A DNA stretch of 64,000 bases from Planctomycetota bacterium. Its GTDB lineage: Bacteria > Planctomycetota > SZUA-567 > H5-PLA8. How positions within the stretch are numbered: the stretch's first letter is position 1; each line of letters starts with the position of its first letter. The stretch covers positions 1,165,393-1,229,392 of the forward strand of contig JABTUM010000002.1 in assembly GCA_015075375.1 (NCBI GenBank), in the 5' to 3' direction. The notes below the pieces were generated by a model. It saw only the letters and a list, made by a program, of their open reading frames with translations. It did not search any database and was not told the origin of the DNA. The position numbers and the translations under genes are program-made. Positions 44,508-54,013 of this stretch are shown in pieces.

Positions 44508-47500
44508 ATGCAGTCGACGAGTACTCGGATTCTTGTGGCCGTGCTGCTTGGCCTTGCGGCTTGGGCTTGGACCGCGCCTCGCGCGGAAGCGGCGGCTCCC
44601 GTCACGTACGTGGACATCCTGCGGCCGACGGGCGGCGAAGTCTTCGTCAACGGCCAGCAGCAGCTCATCGCGGTGCAATTGCACTCCAAGGTTTCAACCT
44701 GCACGATCGAATTAAGCCGCGACGGCGGGCTAACCTTCACCGAAATCGTCGGCACGATCAACAACCTAAAGATCAATCGCCGGCCTGTACACGAGGTGGT
44801 CTTTCCCATCGTCGGGCCGGATTCGCCCGAGTGCGTCCTGCGAGCGACGGCCTTGGTGTCACCGAAGAACTTGCCCTTCACCGACACGACAGCCGTCTTC
44901 ACCATCGGCTCCCCGAACCTGATCCCCGGCTCGGTAACGGAGTCGATCCTGTCCTCTAATTCGGTAAGCACGATCAAGATTCAGGACGGTGCGGTGACCA
45001 GCGCCAAGATCGCGGACGGCACGGTCAGCAGCGCCGATATCGCCGACGGTGCGGTCGGCAGCGCGGATATCGCCGACGGCTCGGTCAGCAGCACGGACAT
45101 TGCCGACGGCACCATCGCCACCGGCGATCTCGCCGATGGCTCGGTCACCAACCCCAAGATTGCCGACCTCGCGGTCACGACATCCAAGCTGGGCGACGGA
45201 GCGGTGACTTCGGCGAAGATCCTCGACGGCACGATTGCCGCGGTGGATATCGCCAACGCGACCATTACTCCGGCCAAGTTGCAGCAGTCCGATCCCGGTC
45301 AGATTCTGATCGCCCAAGGCGTCGGGAACGCGGTCGAATACAAAGCTCTGAGCGGCGACGTGCTCCTGGGCGCGACGGGGCTCACCACGATCACGGCCGG
45401 CGCGGTCGGCACGTCCGAACTGATCGGCCAGTCGGTCACGCGCGCCAAGCTCGAACGTGCGGGTCTCGGGCAGCTTATCGTCGGGCAAGGCCCCGGCGCG
45501 GACATGGACTTCAAGACCCTCAGCGGCGACGCGACCCTCGACCTCAACGGCGCGCTGGTGATCAACAACAGCGCCATCACCACGGGCAAGATCGCCGACA
45601 ACGCGATCACCACCGGTAAGATTCTCGACGGTCAGGTTCAGACCGCCGACCTCGCCGATGCGTCGGTCACCAACGCCAAGGCGGCCCCTGAAATTCATCG
45701 CGACAACGAAACGAAGGACGTGCAGTTCGTCGGTAACGGCGGCGGGACGACCTTTCTGAACGAGCCGGGTTCCAGCAACACCGACTCCGGCGCCTTCCTG
45801 GTCGGCGTTTTCAATGACCTCTTCGATACCATCACCCAGAACAACGTCCAGGGCGCGCTTAAGGAACTGGATACGGGTCTGACCGGCGCGAACCGGAAGT
45901 TCAGCCCCTTCTCCACGCCGGACAATTCAGGCACAATCACCCTGGACGCCGACGCGGAAACACAGGTCAACATTCTGGGCGGAGGCGGCCTTCGCGTAGA
46001 CGGCGTCAGCCCGCTGGATGGCGTGAACGGTCTGCGCCAGATTACCGTCACCGTCATCAACGGCGGCCTGACGGCGACGCAGATTCAGGACACCGTGGCC
46101 GGTGACGGCCTCTCCGGCGGTACGCCGCTGAACGGCGTCCCCGGCACGGCCCTTGCCGTCAACGTGGCGGCGCCGCTCTCCATCGTGACCGACACCGTCT
46201 CCATCTCGGACGACGGCATCAACGGCACCAAGCTGGCCGACGACATCGTGGCCGACAACAGCACTCAGGAAATCTCCTTCCCGCAGGCCAACGGGTTCTT
46301 CCAGCTCAACTTCGACGGCTCGTCTTCGGGCAATCAGCAGATCTTCCGCATCAACCGCGGCGGCGGAGCCGGGACCGACCTCCTGTTCCTGGAAGCCGAC
46401 GGCGACCTGTTCGTGGGCGGCAACCTCGACCTTCGCGGCAACCTCTTCGACGGCACCGACGGGATCGTGAACATCAGCAGCAGCGTAAATTTGGGTGCGA
46501 ATAATCTCACCACCACCGGAACCATCAACGCCGGCACGATCAACGCCAACAGCTTGGCCGTCAGCGGCATCTCGTCCGCCACCAACGCGATCGTGACCAT
46601 CGACAACGACGACAACGGGGCCAACACCTTCCAGATCATCGGGAATAGCGGTGGAGCGCTGACCTTGGCTACGCTGGACGAAACGTCCCTCTTCACGCTC
46701 GGCCCGACATCGGCGGCCACGCCCAAGCTCACCACCCAGGGCTCCAATAACCTGACCCTGGATGCGGCGAGCAACCTGGTCATCGTGGACGCGGGCCTGC
46801 AGGTCAACGGCGTGCTGAACATGAACAGCAACAACATCACCAACGTCAACGGCATCACGGCCACGACCTTTACCGGAAACGGCGCCGCGCTGACCAACGT
46901 GGACGCCGCGACGCTGGGCGGAAACAACTCCGCCTTCTACCGCAACGCCACCAACATCAACGCCGGTACGATCGGCTCGGCTTTCCTCCCGGCCAACGTC
47001 GCGCTGCTCGATGCGATCCAAACCTTCTCCGTGACGCACACCTTCCAGCCGGCCAGCGACTCGGTTTCGGCCATCGTACGCCAGACCACCTTTGCCGGCC
47101 CCAGCGCCGATATCTTCCAGATCACCAACCCGGCGGGCGCCACCAAGTTCTTCTTCCTCGACGCCAACGGCCGAGTGCAGGTCACCAGTTCCCTCCTGCT
47201 CGATACCGCCGCGGGATCGAACCTGACGCTGGTAGAAGGCGGCTTCTCCTACAACAGCGCGGCGACCGAAACCCTCGCCATCTCCAATGCCGGCGCGGGG
47301 CAGACCGACGTTTCGATCGAAGGCAACCTGACCGGCAACAACACCACGGCCTTCACCGTCACCGGTACCGCCGGCATGAACCTCAGCACCGGCAACAACC
47401 TTGACCTGACCGTCACCGCCAACGGAGCGGGTGAGATGGACGTCAACCGCATCCTCAACGCCGCCGCCGGAGTGAATGTCTCCACGGCGCCGCTGACTAT

Positions 47501-47984
47501 GGGCGGGCAGAACATCACGGGCGTCGGCAATACGCTCAGCAGCTCCAACGGTACGTTTACCGTCACGAGCACCGCCGGTTCTGGTACGGTCAACCTGACG
47601 GCGACTGGCGCAGGTAACGCTTCGGTGAATGCCACGGGCGGCACGGTGGCCCTGAACGGCACCGCGGCGAGCGGCGGCACCATCACCACCAACACCACCA
47701 TCGACGGTGCGGCCGGTAATTCGGCGAGCAGCGCGTCGGCCACGCCCAGCGTAATCAACCTCTCGGCCGTCATCATCACTGCCGACACCACCATCACCAA
47801 CCTGACGGGCGGCATCGCCGGCCAAGTGGTGACCATCGTGGCGGGTGCAGGAACCACCTCCGTACAGGTCGCTGACGCCGGAAACTTTGCACTGAGTGCC
47901 GCGTTTAACGGCAACGTGGACGATACGCTAACGGTCGTCTTCAACGGCACGCAGTGGATCGAGGTTACCCGCGCTTCCAACTGA
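44508..47984 (+). CDS. Secreted tail-fibre-like repeat protein
   Basis: A 1158-residue protein with signal peptide (STRILVAVLLGLAAWAW...). An N-terminal domain (about 30-140) is followed by decapeptide repeats such as VTSAKIADGTVSSADIADG (about 160-255, again 355-390). Low-complexity Asn/Thr/Gly strands then resemble phage tail fibres, for example NITNVNGITATTFTGNGAAL and LTNVDAATLGGNNS. Repeats of this type form trimeric or solenoid beta-structures. Surface display or adhesion is inferred; no peptidase-type autocleavage domain is seen at the end (FNGTQWIEVTRASN). Followed by a strong terminator. Confidence 0.85.
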   Translation: MQSTSTRILVAVLLGLAAWAWTAPRAEAAAPVTYVDILRPTGGEVFVNGQQQLIAVQLHSKVSTCTIELSRDGGLTFTEIVGTINNLKINRRPVHEVVFPIVGPDSPECVLRATALVSPKNLPFTDTTAVFTIGSPNLIPGSVTESILSSNSVSTIKIQDGAVTSAKIADGTVSSADIADGAVGSADIADGSVSSTDIADGTIATGDLADGSVTNPKIADLAVTTSKLGDGAVTSAKILDGTIAAVDIANATITPAKLQQSDPGQILIAQGVGNAVEYKALSGDVLLGATGLTTITAGAVGTSELIGQSVTRAKLERAGLGQLIVGQGPGADMDFKTLSGDATLDLNGALVINNSAITTGKIADNAITTGKILDGQVQTADLADASVTNAKAAPEIHRDNETKDVQFVGNGGGTTFLNEPGSSNTDSGAFLVGVFNDLFDTITQNNVQGALKELDTGLTGANRKFSPFSTPDNSGTITLDADAETQVNILGGGGLRVDGVSPLDGVNGLRQITVTVINGGLTATQIQDTVAGDGLSGGTPLNGVPGTALAVNVAAPLSIVTDTVSISDDGINGTKLADDIVADNSTQEISFPQANGFFQLNFDGSSSGNQQIFRINRGGGAGTDLLFLEADGDLFVGGNLDLRGNLFDGTDGIVNISSSVNLGANNLTTTGTINAGTINANSLAVSGISSATNAIVTIDNDDNGANTFQIIGNSGGALTLATLDETSLFTLGPTSAATPKLTTQGSNNLTLDAASNLVIVDAGLQVNGVLNMNSNNITNVNGITATTFTGNGAALTNVDAATLGGNNSAFYRNATNINAGTIGSAFLPANVALLDAIQTFSVTHTFQPASDSVSAIVRQTTFAGPSADIFQITNPAGATKFFFLDANGRVQVTSSLLLDTAAGSNLTLVEGGFSYNSAATETLAISNAGAGQTDVSIEGNLTGNNTTAFTVTGTAGMNLSTGNNLDLTVTANGAGEMDVNRILNAAAGVNVSTAPLTMGGQNITGVGNTLSSSNGTFTVTSTAGSGTVNLTATGAGNASVNATGGTVALNGTAASGGTITTNTTIDGAAGNSASSASATPSVINLSAVIITADTTITNLTGGIAGQVVTIVAGAGTTSVQVADAGNFALSAAFNGNVDDTLTVVFNGTQWIEVTRASN

Positions 47985-48009
47985 TCCAGCACTTGTTATT
48001 CATCCCAAG

Positions 48010-48042
48010 CGAGGGAACCCTACGGGTTCCCTCGTTTGTTTT
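48010..48042 (+). terminator. Intrinsic terminator after fibre-like gene
   Basis: An 11-bp perfect stem, CGAGGGAACCC with GGGTTCCCTCG, has a 3-nt loop and is followed by TTTGTTTT. It sits 26 bp after the stop codon. Confidence 0.92.
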
Positions 48043-48070
48043 CAGGCTCGCGGAGCATTAAAATCCCGCC

Positions 48071-49234
48071 ATGCGCACCAAACTCCCCCACCCCTGGACC
48101 GGTTTCGCGCTGCTGGCATTGGCGTGTTGCTCGGCCGGTTTGAGCGCGGGCGAGTTCCACCCGCCGCCGCCGATCCCCGGACCCATGCCGCAGCCGACGC
48201 CATCCGTGCCCATACTTCCGCCCGAAGCGCCGAAGCCGGAGATCGGACCCAAGTCCATCCCCGGCCCGCCGGGCGTGCGCGAACCCCTCGCGCCGGTCGC
48301 GCCGCCGGCGCCCCAGCCTTCTCGAGCCCCCGCATCGGCGGCCGCCCCGGACGGCGAAACGGCGCCCAAAGACGAGCCTGAAGAACCCGACGAACCCGCT
48401 CCGCCCGCCAGTTTGTACGTCCACCTCAAGGGCGCCGGTGCGGTGGCGGCCTTCGCCGCCGATCTGGCCTTGGCCGCGCGGACGGACGAAGGGCTTCTCG
48501 CGCACCCGCCGCTCAAGGACGCGCTGGCCGATGCGTCGCCCACGCATTTATGCTTCCAGCTCACCGCTCTCCTATGCGCTCTGGCCGGCGGACCCGAACG
48601 CTACACCGGCGAACCGCTCCCGGCTCTTTACAAGCGCCTCGATCTCGGCACGCCGCAATGGCAGGCGCTCCAGGCGCTCTTCGAGCGCACGCTCGATGCC
48701 CGCAAGACCGAACCCGATATCCGCGAAGCGTGGCTGCAACAGTTCGCGCGGCTTCAAAAACTGCTCCAGGCCAGCGACGACCGGCTGGAGCCGTACCGCC
48801 TCGACGACAAGCGCTGCGAACTGCTCCTCCCGCGTTCCTGGGAACGCCGGGCGGGCAAGGGCGAGACGCTCTTTACCGTCTACAGCCCGGCGCTGAGCCC
48901 CAAAGACACCTTCCGCGAGAACATCTCGCTGGTTGTCCAAGCGCTGCCGCTCGAGATGACGGCCGCGGAAGTCGGCAAATCGTGGCTGATGACGGCCGGG
49001 AAGCAGGTCCAGGACTTCAAGCTGCTGGCGCACGGCCCCGCGGGCTGGGAAGGGCGCGAGGTCTACCGCATCGCGTACACCGGGCGCGTCGGCGAGCAGG
49101 CGATCGCCGTGACGTGCTGCGTGAGCGTGCGGGGCCTGGAAAGCTTTACGCTCAACGGCATTGCCGCCGCCGATCAGGCGGACGCCTTCAAGCCGGCCTT
49201 CGAAGCGATCGCCAAGTCGTTGAAGCTGGAGTGA
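48071..49234 (+). CDS. Exported protein with degenerate truncated-hemoglobin-like domain and DcrB-like C-terminus
   Basis: A 387-residue protein. The signal sequence FALLALACC may be a lipoprotein signal (C19/C20). A Pro-rich spacer (28-112) follows. Residues about 113-228 resemble group I truncated hemoglobin: SLYVHLKGAGAV at the start and LAGGPERYTGEPLPALYKRL (171-190), matching the family's GGP-x-x-YTG-x-x-M segment. The proximal heme histidine position is Y187, so heme binding is doubtful. Residues about 245-387 (TLFTVYSPALSPKDTFRENI) resemble DcrB/DUF1795-type domains. It is followed 8 bp later by a HEAT-repeat lipoprotein gene, probably one operon. Confidence 0.72.
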   Translation: MRTKLPHPWTGFALLALACCSAGLSAGEFHPPPPIPGPMPQPTPSVPILPPEAPKPEIGPKSIPGPPGVREPLAPVAPPAPQPSRAPASAAAPDGETAPKDEPEEPDEPAPPASLYVHLKGAGAVAAFAADLALAARTDEGLLAHPPLKDALADASPTHLCFQLTALLCALAGGPERYTGEPLPALYKRLDLGTPQWQALQALFERTLDARKTEPDIREAWLQQFARLQKLLQASDDRLEPYRLDDKRCELLLPRSWERRAGKGETLFTVYSPALSPKDTFRENISLVVQALPLEMTAAEVGKSWLMTAGKQVQDFKLLAHGPAGWEGREVYRIAYTGRVGEQAIAVTCCVSVRGLESFTLNGIAAADQADAFKPAFEAIAKSLKLE

Positions 49235-49242
49235 TTCGACCG

Positions 49243-50592
49243 ATGCCGTCCGCCGTGAAATCCCGATCGATCCGGTGGAGCGCCGTGGCGGCGCTGGCGC
49301 TGCTGGCCGCGTGCAGCCAGGCGCCGGTTCCCGCGCCCGGGCCTTCGGCGTCGGACGAGAAGGTTCGCGCGCAGCTTGAAGAACTCCAGAAGCGCGTCGC
49401 GGCGCTGGAAGCGCGCCCGGCAGGGCCCGTGCCCGCCGAAGCCGCTCCGGCCGCGGCCGTCGACGGGCTGCTCGAGATGCTCCGCTCGACGGACCCTGAA
49501 GTCGTCGCGCCGGCCGCGCAACTGGCGCGGCGGCTGCCGACCTCCGAACGGACCGCCGCGCTGATCGAACTGGCGCGCGACACCGCGCGCGACCGCAAGC
49601 TGCGCGAACCGGCGCTCGACGCCCTGGGCGGGCTCAAGCAGCCCGCCGCGCTGGACGCCCTCGCCGCGCTGCTCAAAGACCCCGACGAACAGGTCGTCGC
49701 GCGCGCCGCACGCGCCCTGGCCGAAGCGCGCCGAGCCTCGGATTTCGCGGCGATTCTGGAAGCGTACGCGGCGCTGAATGCGCCGCCGCCATCGGGGCCG
49801 GCCGGCATCGCGCGCGCGGGCTTGCTGGAAGCCTTGCGCAAGCTGGGCGACCGCCGCGCCACGCCGCTGTTGCTCGAAATCCTAAACGCTCCCAATACGG
49901 AACTTCAAGCCCACGCAGCTCTTACACTGCGCGAACTGCGCGATCCCGAAGCCGTCCCGGGGATTGCCGAATGGCTGCGCAAGCACGCGCCCGCTCCGGA
50001 TCGCCCGGCCGATGCCGCGGTGATGGCCGTACAAGCTCTTGCGGCGGCTGAAGATCCACGCGCCGGACCGGTCGTCCTCGAACTGGCTCGCGGCCCGCAC
50101 GCGCAACTGCGCGCCGCGGCGCTTTCGGCGTTGCCAAGCGTCAGCGGTCCCGATCTGGCCGCGCCGCTGCTGAGTTTCCTGAACGAGGTCGCCGCCAAGG
50201 GCGATCCGCGCGATTCGCGCATGGAGCTTCTTTTGCGCGCATTGGCGCGAACGAAGTCCCCCGACACCGTGGCGCTGCTGCTGGCTTGGATGGAACGGCA
50301 TCTGACCGAGCCGCTGCAGCCGGTGGCGCAACAGACGCTGGAGGCCGTCGCCCTGCCCGCTCATGCGCAAGCGCTGGCCGATACGCACGCCGCATCGAAG
50401 AACTCGTTTCTGCGCTCGGCTTTAGAGCAACTACTGCGCAACGGGAACTTCGGCGTCGAGTACGAGGCCGCGAGCCAGCGCTTCAAACTGCGCGGCGGTG
50501 CGCCCGCCGTGCCGCCCGCGCCGGCCCCCGAAGGGGGCAAGACCGGCGCACCCGAGAAGCCTCCCGCAGCCCCCAAGCAGGAACCGTTTTAA
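49243..50592 (+). CDS. HEAT-repeat lipoprotein
   Basis: A 449-residue protein. The lipobox LLAAC (C23) follows a short signal. A coiled coil (EKVRAQLEELQKRVAALEA) precedes helical HEAT-like repeats over about 65-415, for example ALDALAALLKDPDEQVVARA and ATPLLLEILNAPNTELQAHA. A Pro-rich tail closes it. HEAT arrays act as protein-interaction scaffolds; here in the periplasm or at the membrane surface. Probably co-transcribed with the upstream hemoglobin-like protein gene. Confidence 0.85.
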   Translation: MPSAVKSRSIRWSAVAALALLAACSQAPVPAPGPSASDEKVRAQLEELQKRVAALEARPAGPVPAEAAPAAAVDGLLEMLRSTDPEVVAPAAQLARRLPTSERTAALIELARDTARDRKLREPALDALGGLKQPAALDALAALLKDPDEQVVARAARALAEARRASDFAAILEAYAALNAPPPSGPAGIARAGLLEALRKLGDRRATPLLLEILNAPNTELQAHAALTLRELRDPEAVPGIAEWLRKHAPAPDRPADAAVMAVQALAAAEDPRAGPVVLELARGPHAQLRAAALSALPSVSGPDLAAPLLSFLNEVAAKGDPRDSRMELLLRALARTKSPDTVALLLAWMERHLTEPLQPVAQQTLEAVALPAHAQALADTHAASKNSFLRSALEQLLRNGNFGVEYEAASQRFKLRGGAPAVPPAPAPEGGKTGAPEKPPAAPKQEPF

Positions 50593-50633
50593 GAGGAGTG
50601 CGCTTCGCGCGGGTTGTTGGGTCACCTCCCCTA

Positions 50634-50654
50634 CCCCTCCTTGGCAAGGAGGGG
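50634..50654. repeat. Perfect palindrome CCCCTCCTT-ggc-AAGGAGGGG
   Basis: 9-bp arms with a 3-bp centre between the convergent HEAT-protein and PhyH genes. No T-run follows on the plus strand, so terminator function is uncertain. Similar CCCCTCCTTGGC-type palindromes recur in many genomes as dispersed intergenic repeats. Confidence 0.6.
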
Positions 50655-50717
50655 AAAAGTCCACAACCAAGTCAAGGTCCACGACTTAGCGAAAGAAACT
50701 AAGGCGAGACCGCTTAG

Positions 50718-51596
50718 TCACTCCTGCATGAAGGGTGGAATGTCGATGGAGACGGCCGTCTCCATCCAGCGCGTGGCCGCTTGGCGGCGCGGCGTGAAGC
50801 GGCGCCGGATCGAGGGCGGCATCACGAAGTGGTAGTTGTGCTCGGGCGAATAGGTGTGCCCGGCGAAGTCGAGCGTGATGTAGTTGTAGTACAGGTTCGT
50901 GCGGATGCCCGGCGTCGATTTTTTAAGTCCCGTATGTAGCAGCGCTTCCGAGAAGACCAGGACGTCGCCGGCGCGGCCGGTGATGCACTGGCTGCCGGGC
51001 ATCTTCAGGCCGCGGTATTCGGGCGCGCCCCAGTTCAGGTCAATGTGATTCTTATGGCTTCCGGGCACGGCGATTACGCAGCCGTCGTCGGGACCGTTGT
51101 CGGTCAGGAACCAGATCGTATTCAGCATGCGGCTGCCGAGTTTCCCCGCGCGGTGCCCGTAGAGGTCCGGGGTGATCCCGCGGTGCCAGCCGTTGTGGTC
51201 GTGCCCTTCGGCTTTGGCGATGGACCAGGTGTTCACGAGCTGCGGTTCGGCGGAGTGGCGGCAGAGTTCCATGAACGCGCGGACGCGCGGGAAGACGACG
51301 GGGTGATCGATCAGTTCGTCGAAGCACAAGTCCAGCCGCAACAACCCGTTGAGCCGCTTGTGGCCGGGCTTCTCGTCGAGCGTGGGCTGAGCCGTCCTGC
51401 CGCCGAGGGTGTGCTTGAGCCGCTCGCGCTCGTCGTAGCGCAGCCCTTCGAGGCGGCGCACCGCGCCGAGGTAGCGCGCGATCTCGTCCGGCGCAAGCAC
51501 GCCGCGCAGCACGACGTAGCCCTGCAGGTCGAAGAGGAAGCGCTCTTCGTCGCTAACCTTCACGTCCACTTCGGGTTCCAGCACGGCGCTGCTCAT
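50718..51596 (-). CDS. Phytanoyl-CoA dioxygenase (PhyH) family protein
   Basis: A 292-residue Fe(II)/2-oxoglutarate oxygenase fold. FLFDLQGYVVLRGVLAPDEI matches the PhyH start. H138 (NGWHRGITPD) is the candidate first iron ligand, H221 (ALLHTGLKKS) the distal one and R232 (GIRTNLYYNY) the 2-oxoglutarate contact. The usual H-x-D aspartate is not obvious after H138, so activity needs proof. ATG 51596 gives the canonical N-terminus; longer in-frame starts extend without similarity. Divergent from an AraC regulator 163 bp away. Confidence 0.85.
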   Translation of the reverse strand: MSSAVLEPEVDVKVSDEERFLFDLQGYVVLRGVLAPDEIARYLGAVRRLEGLRYDERERLKHTLGGRTAQPTLDEKPGHKRLNGLLRLDLCFDELIDHPVVFPRVRAFMELCRHSAEPQLVNTWSIAKAEGHDHNGWHRGITPDLYGHRAGKLGSRMLNTIWFLTDNGPDDGCVIAVPGSHKNHIDLNWGAPEYRGLKMPGSQCITGRAGDVLVFSEALLHTGLKKSTPGIRTNLYYNYITLDFAGHTYSPEHNYHFVMPPSIRRRFTPRRQAATRWMETAVSIDIPPFMQE

Positions 51597-51759
51597 GCGT
51601 AGGGCTCCTGGGGGTTCCTGGGTCGGCGCGTTCACGGACCTGGATGGAACTCCGGTCCGCCTGGCGCTCCCCTTGCCTATCGATACCGGGAGCATACGCT
51701 GTAAAGGCTTGCCGCGGCCATGGATGCCGCTGCGGAAAACATGTCGGATTCTACGCCCC

Positions 51760-52629
51760 ATGCCGATGCTGCGTGCCATCGATCTCGCTTCCGAACCGGC
51801 GCTGCCGGTGCGCTTCGAACTGCTGCGCGCCGGGCATTTCAAGGGCCGCACCTCGGAACAATGGATCCGGCATCCGTTTACGCTGATCGGACAGGCCTGC
51901 GGGAACGCCATCCGCTTCGAGGTCGAAGGCCAAGGGGTGGTGCGCATTCCGCGCGGCGGCGGCTACGTGCTCTCGGCGGCGGCGCATTACCGCTCGATCC
52001 TGCCGCCCGGCGAGCGCTACGCGTTCAAGTGGCTGCATGCGAACGTGCGGCTGCTGCAGGCGTTGGATCTCTTCCGCGCGCAGCCGGTGCCCGTGGCGCA
52101 GCCGGTTTCCGTGGGGCGCGCGATCGGCCGGACCGTGGACGCGCTGCTGGACCTGCCCGCGCCCGATCCGCGTAAAGCCGTGGCTCGCGCGGCGCGTATC
52201 CAGGCGCTGGGCTTGGAGTTACTCGATGCGATCCTCGCCGCCGCGCCGGCGGCGCGGCCCGCGGATGCGCAGTGGCCGAGTCTGCGGCGCGTCGCTCCGG
52301 TGCTGCGCTTCATGGAAGAACGCATGGCCGAACCGTTGAGCAAAGAGGACCTGGCCGCGGCGCTGCATTTATCGGAGAGCCGCTTTCACGAGCTGTTCAT
52401 GCAGGCGCTGAACCTCCCGCCGATGAAGTACTTGCAGGATCTGCGCCTGAAGCGCGCGCAGCAGTGGTTGTGGACGACGGAGGATCCGGTGGCCGAGATC
52501 GGGCGGCGGTGCGGCTTCGCCGACGCGTTCCATTTCAGCCGGATCTTCAAAGCGAACTTCGGGGCGAGCCCGCGGGCTTATCGCCACCAAGCTCGCCGCA
52601 TGGCGGCGTGGGAGCACTTGGAGCGGTAA
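51760..52629 (+). CDS. AraC-family regulator divergent from the PhyH gene
   Basis: A 289-residue regulator. A cupin-like N-terminus (VRFELLRAGHFKGRTSEQW, IPRGGGYVLSAAAHYR) senses a ligand. Two C-terminal helix-turn-helices follow (LSKEDLAAALHLSESRFHEL and IGRRCGFADAFHFSRIFKAN), then GASPRAYR. ATG 51760 gives a normal-length protein; an in-frame start at 51595 would overlap the PhyH start. It probably controls the divergent dioxygenase. Confidence 0.88.
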   Translation: MPMLRAIDLASEPALPVRFELLRAGHFKGRTSEQWIRHPFTLIGQACGNAIRFEVEGQGVVRIPRGGGYVLSAAAHYRSILPPGERYAFKWLHANVRLLQALDLFRAQPVPVAQPVSVGRAIGRTVDALLDLPAPDPRKAVARAARIQALGLELLDAILAAAPAARPADAQWPSLRRVAPVLRFMEERMAEPLSKEDLAAALHLSESRFHELFMQALNLPPMKYLQDLRLKRAQQWLWTTEDPVAEIGRRCGFADAFHFSRIFKANFGASPRAYRHQARRMAAWEHLER

Positions 52630-52646
52630 GGCCTTCACTTACGTCT

Positions 52647-52681
52647 TAAAACAACCGCGCCCCGCTCAAGGCGGGGCGCGG
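52647..52681 (-). terminator. Terminator for the leftward tetratricopeptide-like gene
   Basis: An 11-bp GC stem (CCGCGCCCCGC with GCGGGGCGCGG, 5-nt loop) is followed on the minus strand by TTGTTTTAAG. It also separates this gene from the convergent AraC gene. Confidence 0.8.
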
Positions 52682-52725
52682 CAGGGACTTAAGTAGGACG
52701 AATCGCGCCCAAGCGGGCGGCCGCG

Positions 52726-53862
52726 TTACTTCGCGGCGGCTTGCTGGGGCAGCGACTCGAGCTTCTTCTGCGCATCGTCGGCGAAGGACGTGCCGGGGAA
52801 CTTCTCGATGATGGCGTTGAGCTTCTCCTTCGCGCGGCTGGCCATGTTGTTCATCAGGTAGTTTTCCGCGGCGGCCATCAACTTCGGAGCTTCTTTCTCC
52901 GCCTCGGCTTGCAGGTCCGTCTTCATCTGCTCGCGCGTCGCGGCGTTCTTGGAAAGTTCGGTCATCTTGGCGTGCGCCTTCACCGCGGCGACGGTGTTCT
53001 CGTAGCGCGGGTTGTTGCTGATCGCTTCATACATTTTGTACGCCTTGAGCGTATAGCCGGCCGCTTCGGTCGATTCGGCTTCGGTCAGTTCGACCAGACC
53101 GGCGACCTTCGGATTCGTCTTGAGGCTGATCATCCGCGTGTTGGCTTCCGGATAGACCTTGCTGAAGGGGAATTCGCGCACAACTACCGCCAGTTCCTCG
53201 ACTTCGCGCGTATAGTCGCGCTGCAGATCGGCGCTCATCGCGTTGTCGTAGTGCTGCTTGGCGAAGGTTTCCATTTGCGCAAACTTGGCGCGGGCCTGCT
53301 GGACCATCTGGTCGCTGTTGGGCACGTCGGCCATCACGACGCCGGCGTAGAAGGCCGCGGCTTCGCGGTACTGTTCTTCCTGGAACTTGAGCTCGCCCTT
53401 GGCGAACATCTCTTTGATGTAGCCTAAATTCTGAACCAGCTTTTCTTTGTACTGCGCGGCTTCTTCGGCGGCTTTGGCTTTGTCGGCCGCGTTGTCGCCG
53501 CCCTTTTGCTGGTAGTTCGTCCACTGCGCGGCTTTATCGCCCGTGGCGGGCGCGGTGCCGTTCTGCTTGGCCTTGTCGAGGATCTCTTTCACGCCGTCGA
53601 TCTGCTGCTTCATCTCGTTCTTGCGGATGAACTCGTCGTAGGCCATCTTGAGGCGGTCTTCGAGCGCGTTTTTGGGCGCGTTGTTCTCGAAGAGCTTCGT
53701 GCCTTCGGGCGCCATGGCCGGCGTACCGGCTTCCCCCGCTTGGAGCGCCGCGCAGGCCAGCAGCGCCGCAACCGCCGCCCAGGCATAGGCTTGCCGACGA
53801 ACCGCATGTTCGTCCACGCGCACCACCGCCACCGTCAACCGCCGCCGTGCGAACCGTTCCAC
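52726..53862 (-). CDS. Periplasmic tetratricopeptide-like protein (BamD/YbgF-like character)
   Basis: A 378-residue protein with a long N-terminus and hydrophobic export segment (AYAWAAVAALLACAALQAG, about 26-44; the Cys may be a lipidation site). It is then almost wholly helical: a charged coiled coil (KMAYDEFIRKNEMKQQIDG) and TPR-like units (YREAAAFYAGVVMADVPNSD, EKLNAIIEKFPGTSFADDA). The last unit resembles the YfiO/BamD repeat. The role is probably envelope-related scaffolding; no enzyme motif is seen. The true start may be internal, since the first 20 residues are basic. Confidence 0.75.
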   Translation of the reverse strand: MERFARRRLTVAVVRVDEHAVRRQAYAWAAVAALLACAALQAGEAGTPAMAPEGTKLFENNAPKNALEDRLKMAYDEFIRKNEMKQQIDGVKEILDKAKQNGTAPATGDKAAQWTNYQQKGGDNAADKAKAAEEAAQYKEKLVQNLGYIKEMFAKGELKFQEEQYREAAAFYAGVVMADVPNSDQMVQQARAKFAQMETFAKQHYDNAMSADLQRDYTREVEELAVVVREFPFSKVYPEANTRMISLKTNPKVAGLVELTEAESTEAAGYTLKAYKMYEAISNNPRYENTVAAVKAHAKMTELSKNAATREQMKTDLQAEAEKEAPKLMAAAENYLMNNMASRAKEKLNAIIEKFPGTSFADDAQKKLESLPQQAAAK

Positions 53863-54013
53863 AGGCCGCTCCCTCGCTCTGGTTAGGTGAACCCCGCCCG
53901 GGGCCGCTGTTCCAAGTCTACGAGCCCTTGCACATTAGACGCGCGCCGGGCTACCTTTAATGCGGCAATTCGACGGCCCCGATTCGATTGCCGAAGCTAC
54001 CACATAACCCCTT

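Noticed and set aside
50634..50654. Intrinsic terminator of the HEAT-protein gene
   Set aside because: The stem is perfect but is followed by AAAAG, not a T-run, on the plus strand; kept as a palindromic repeat.
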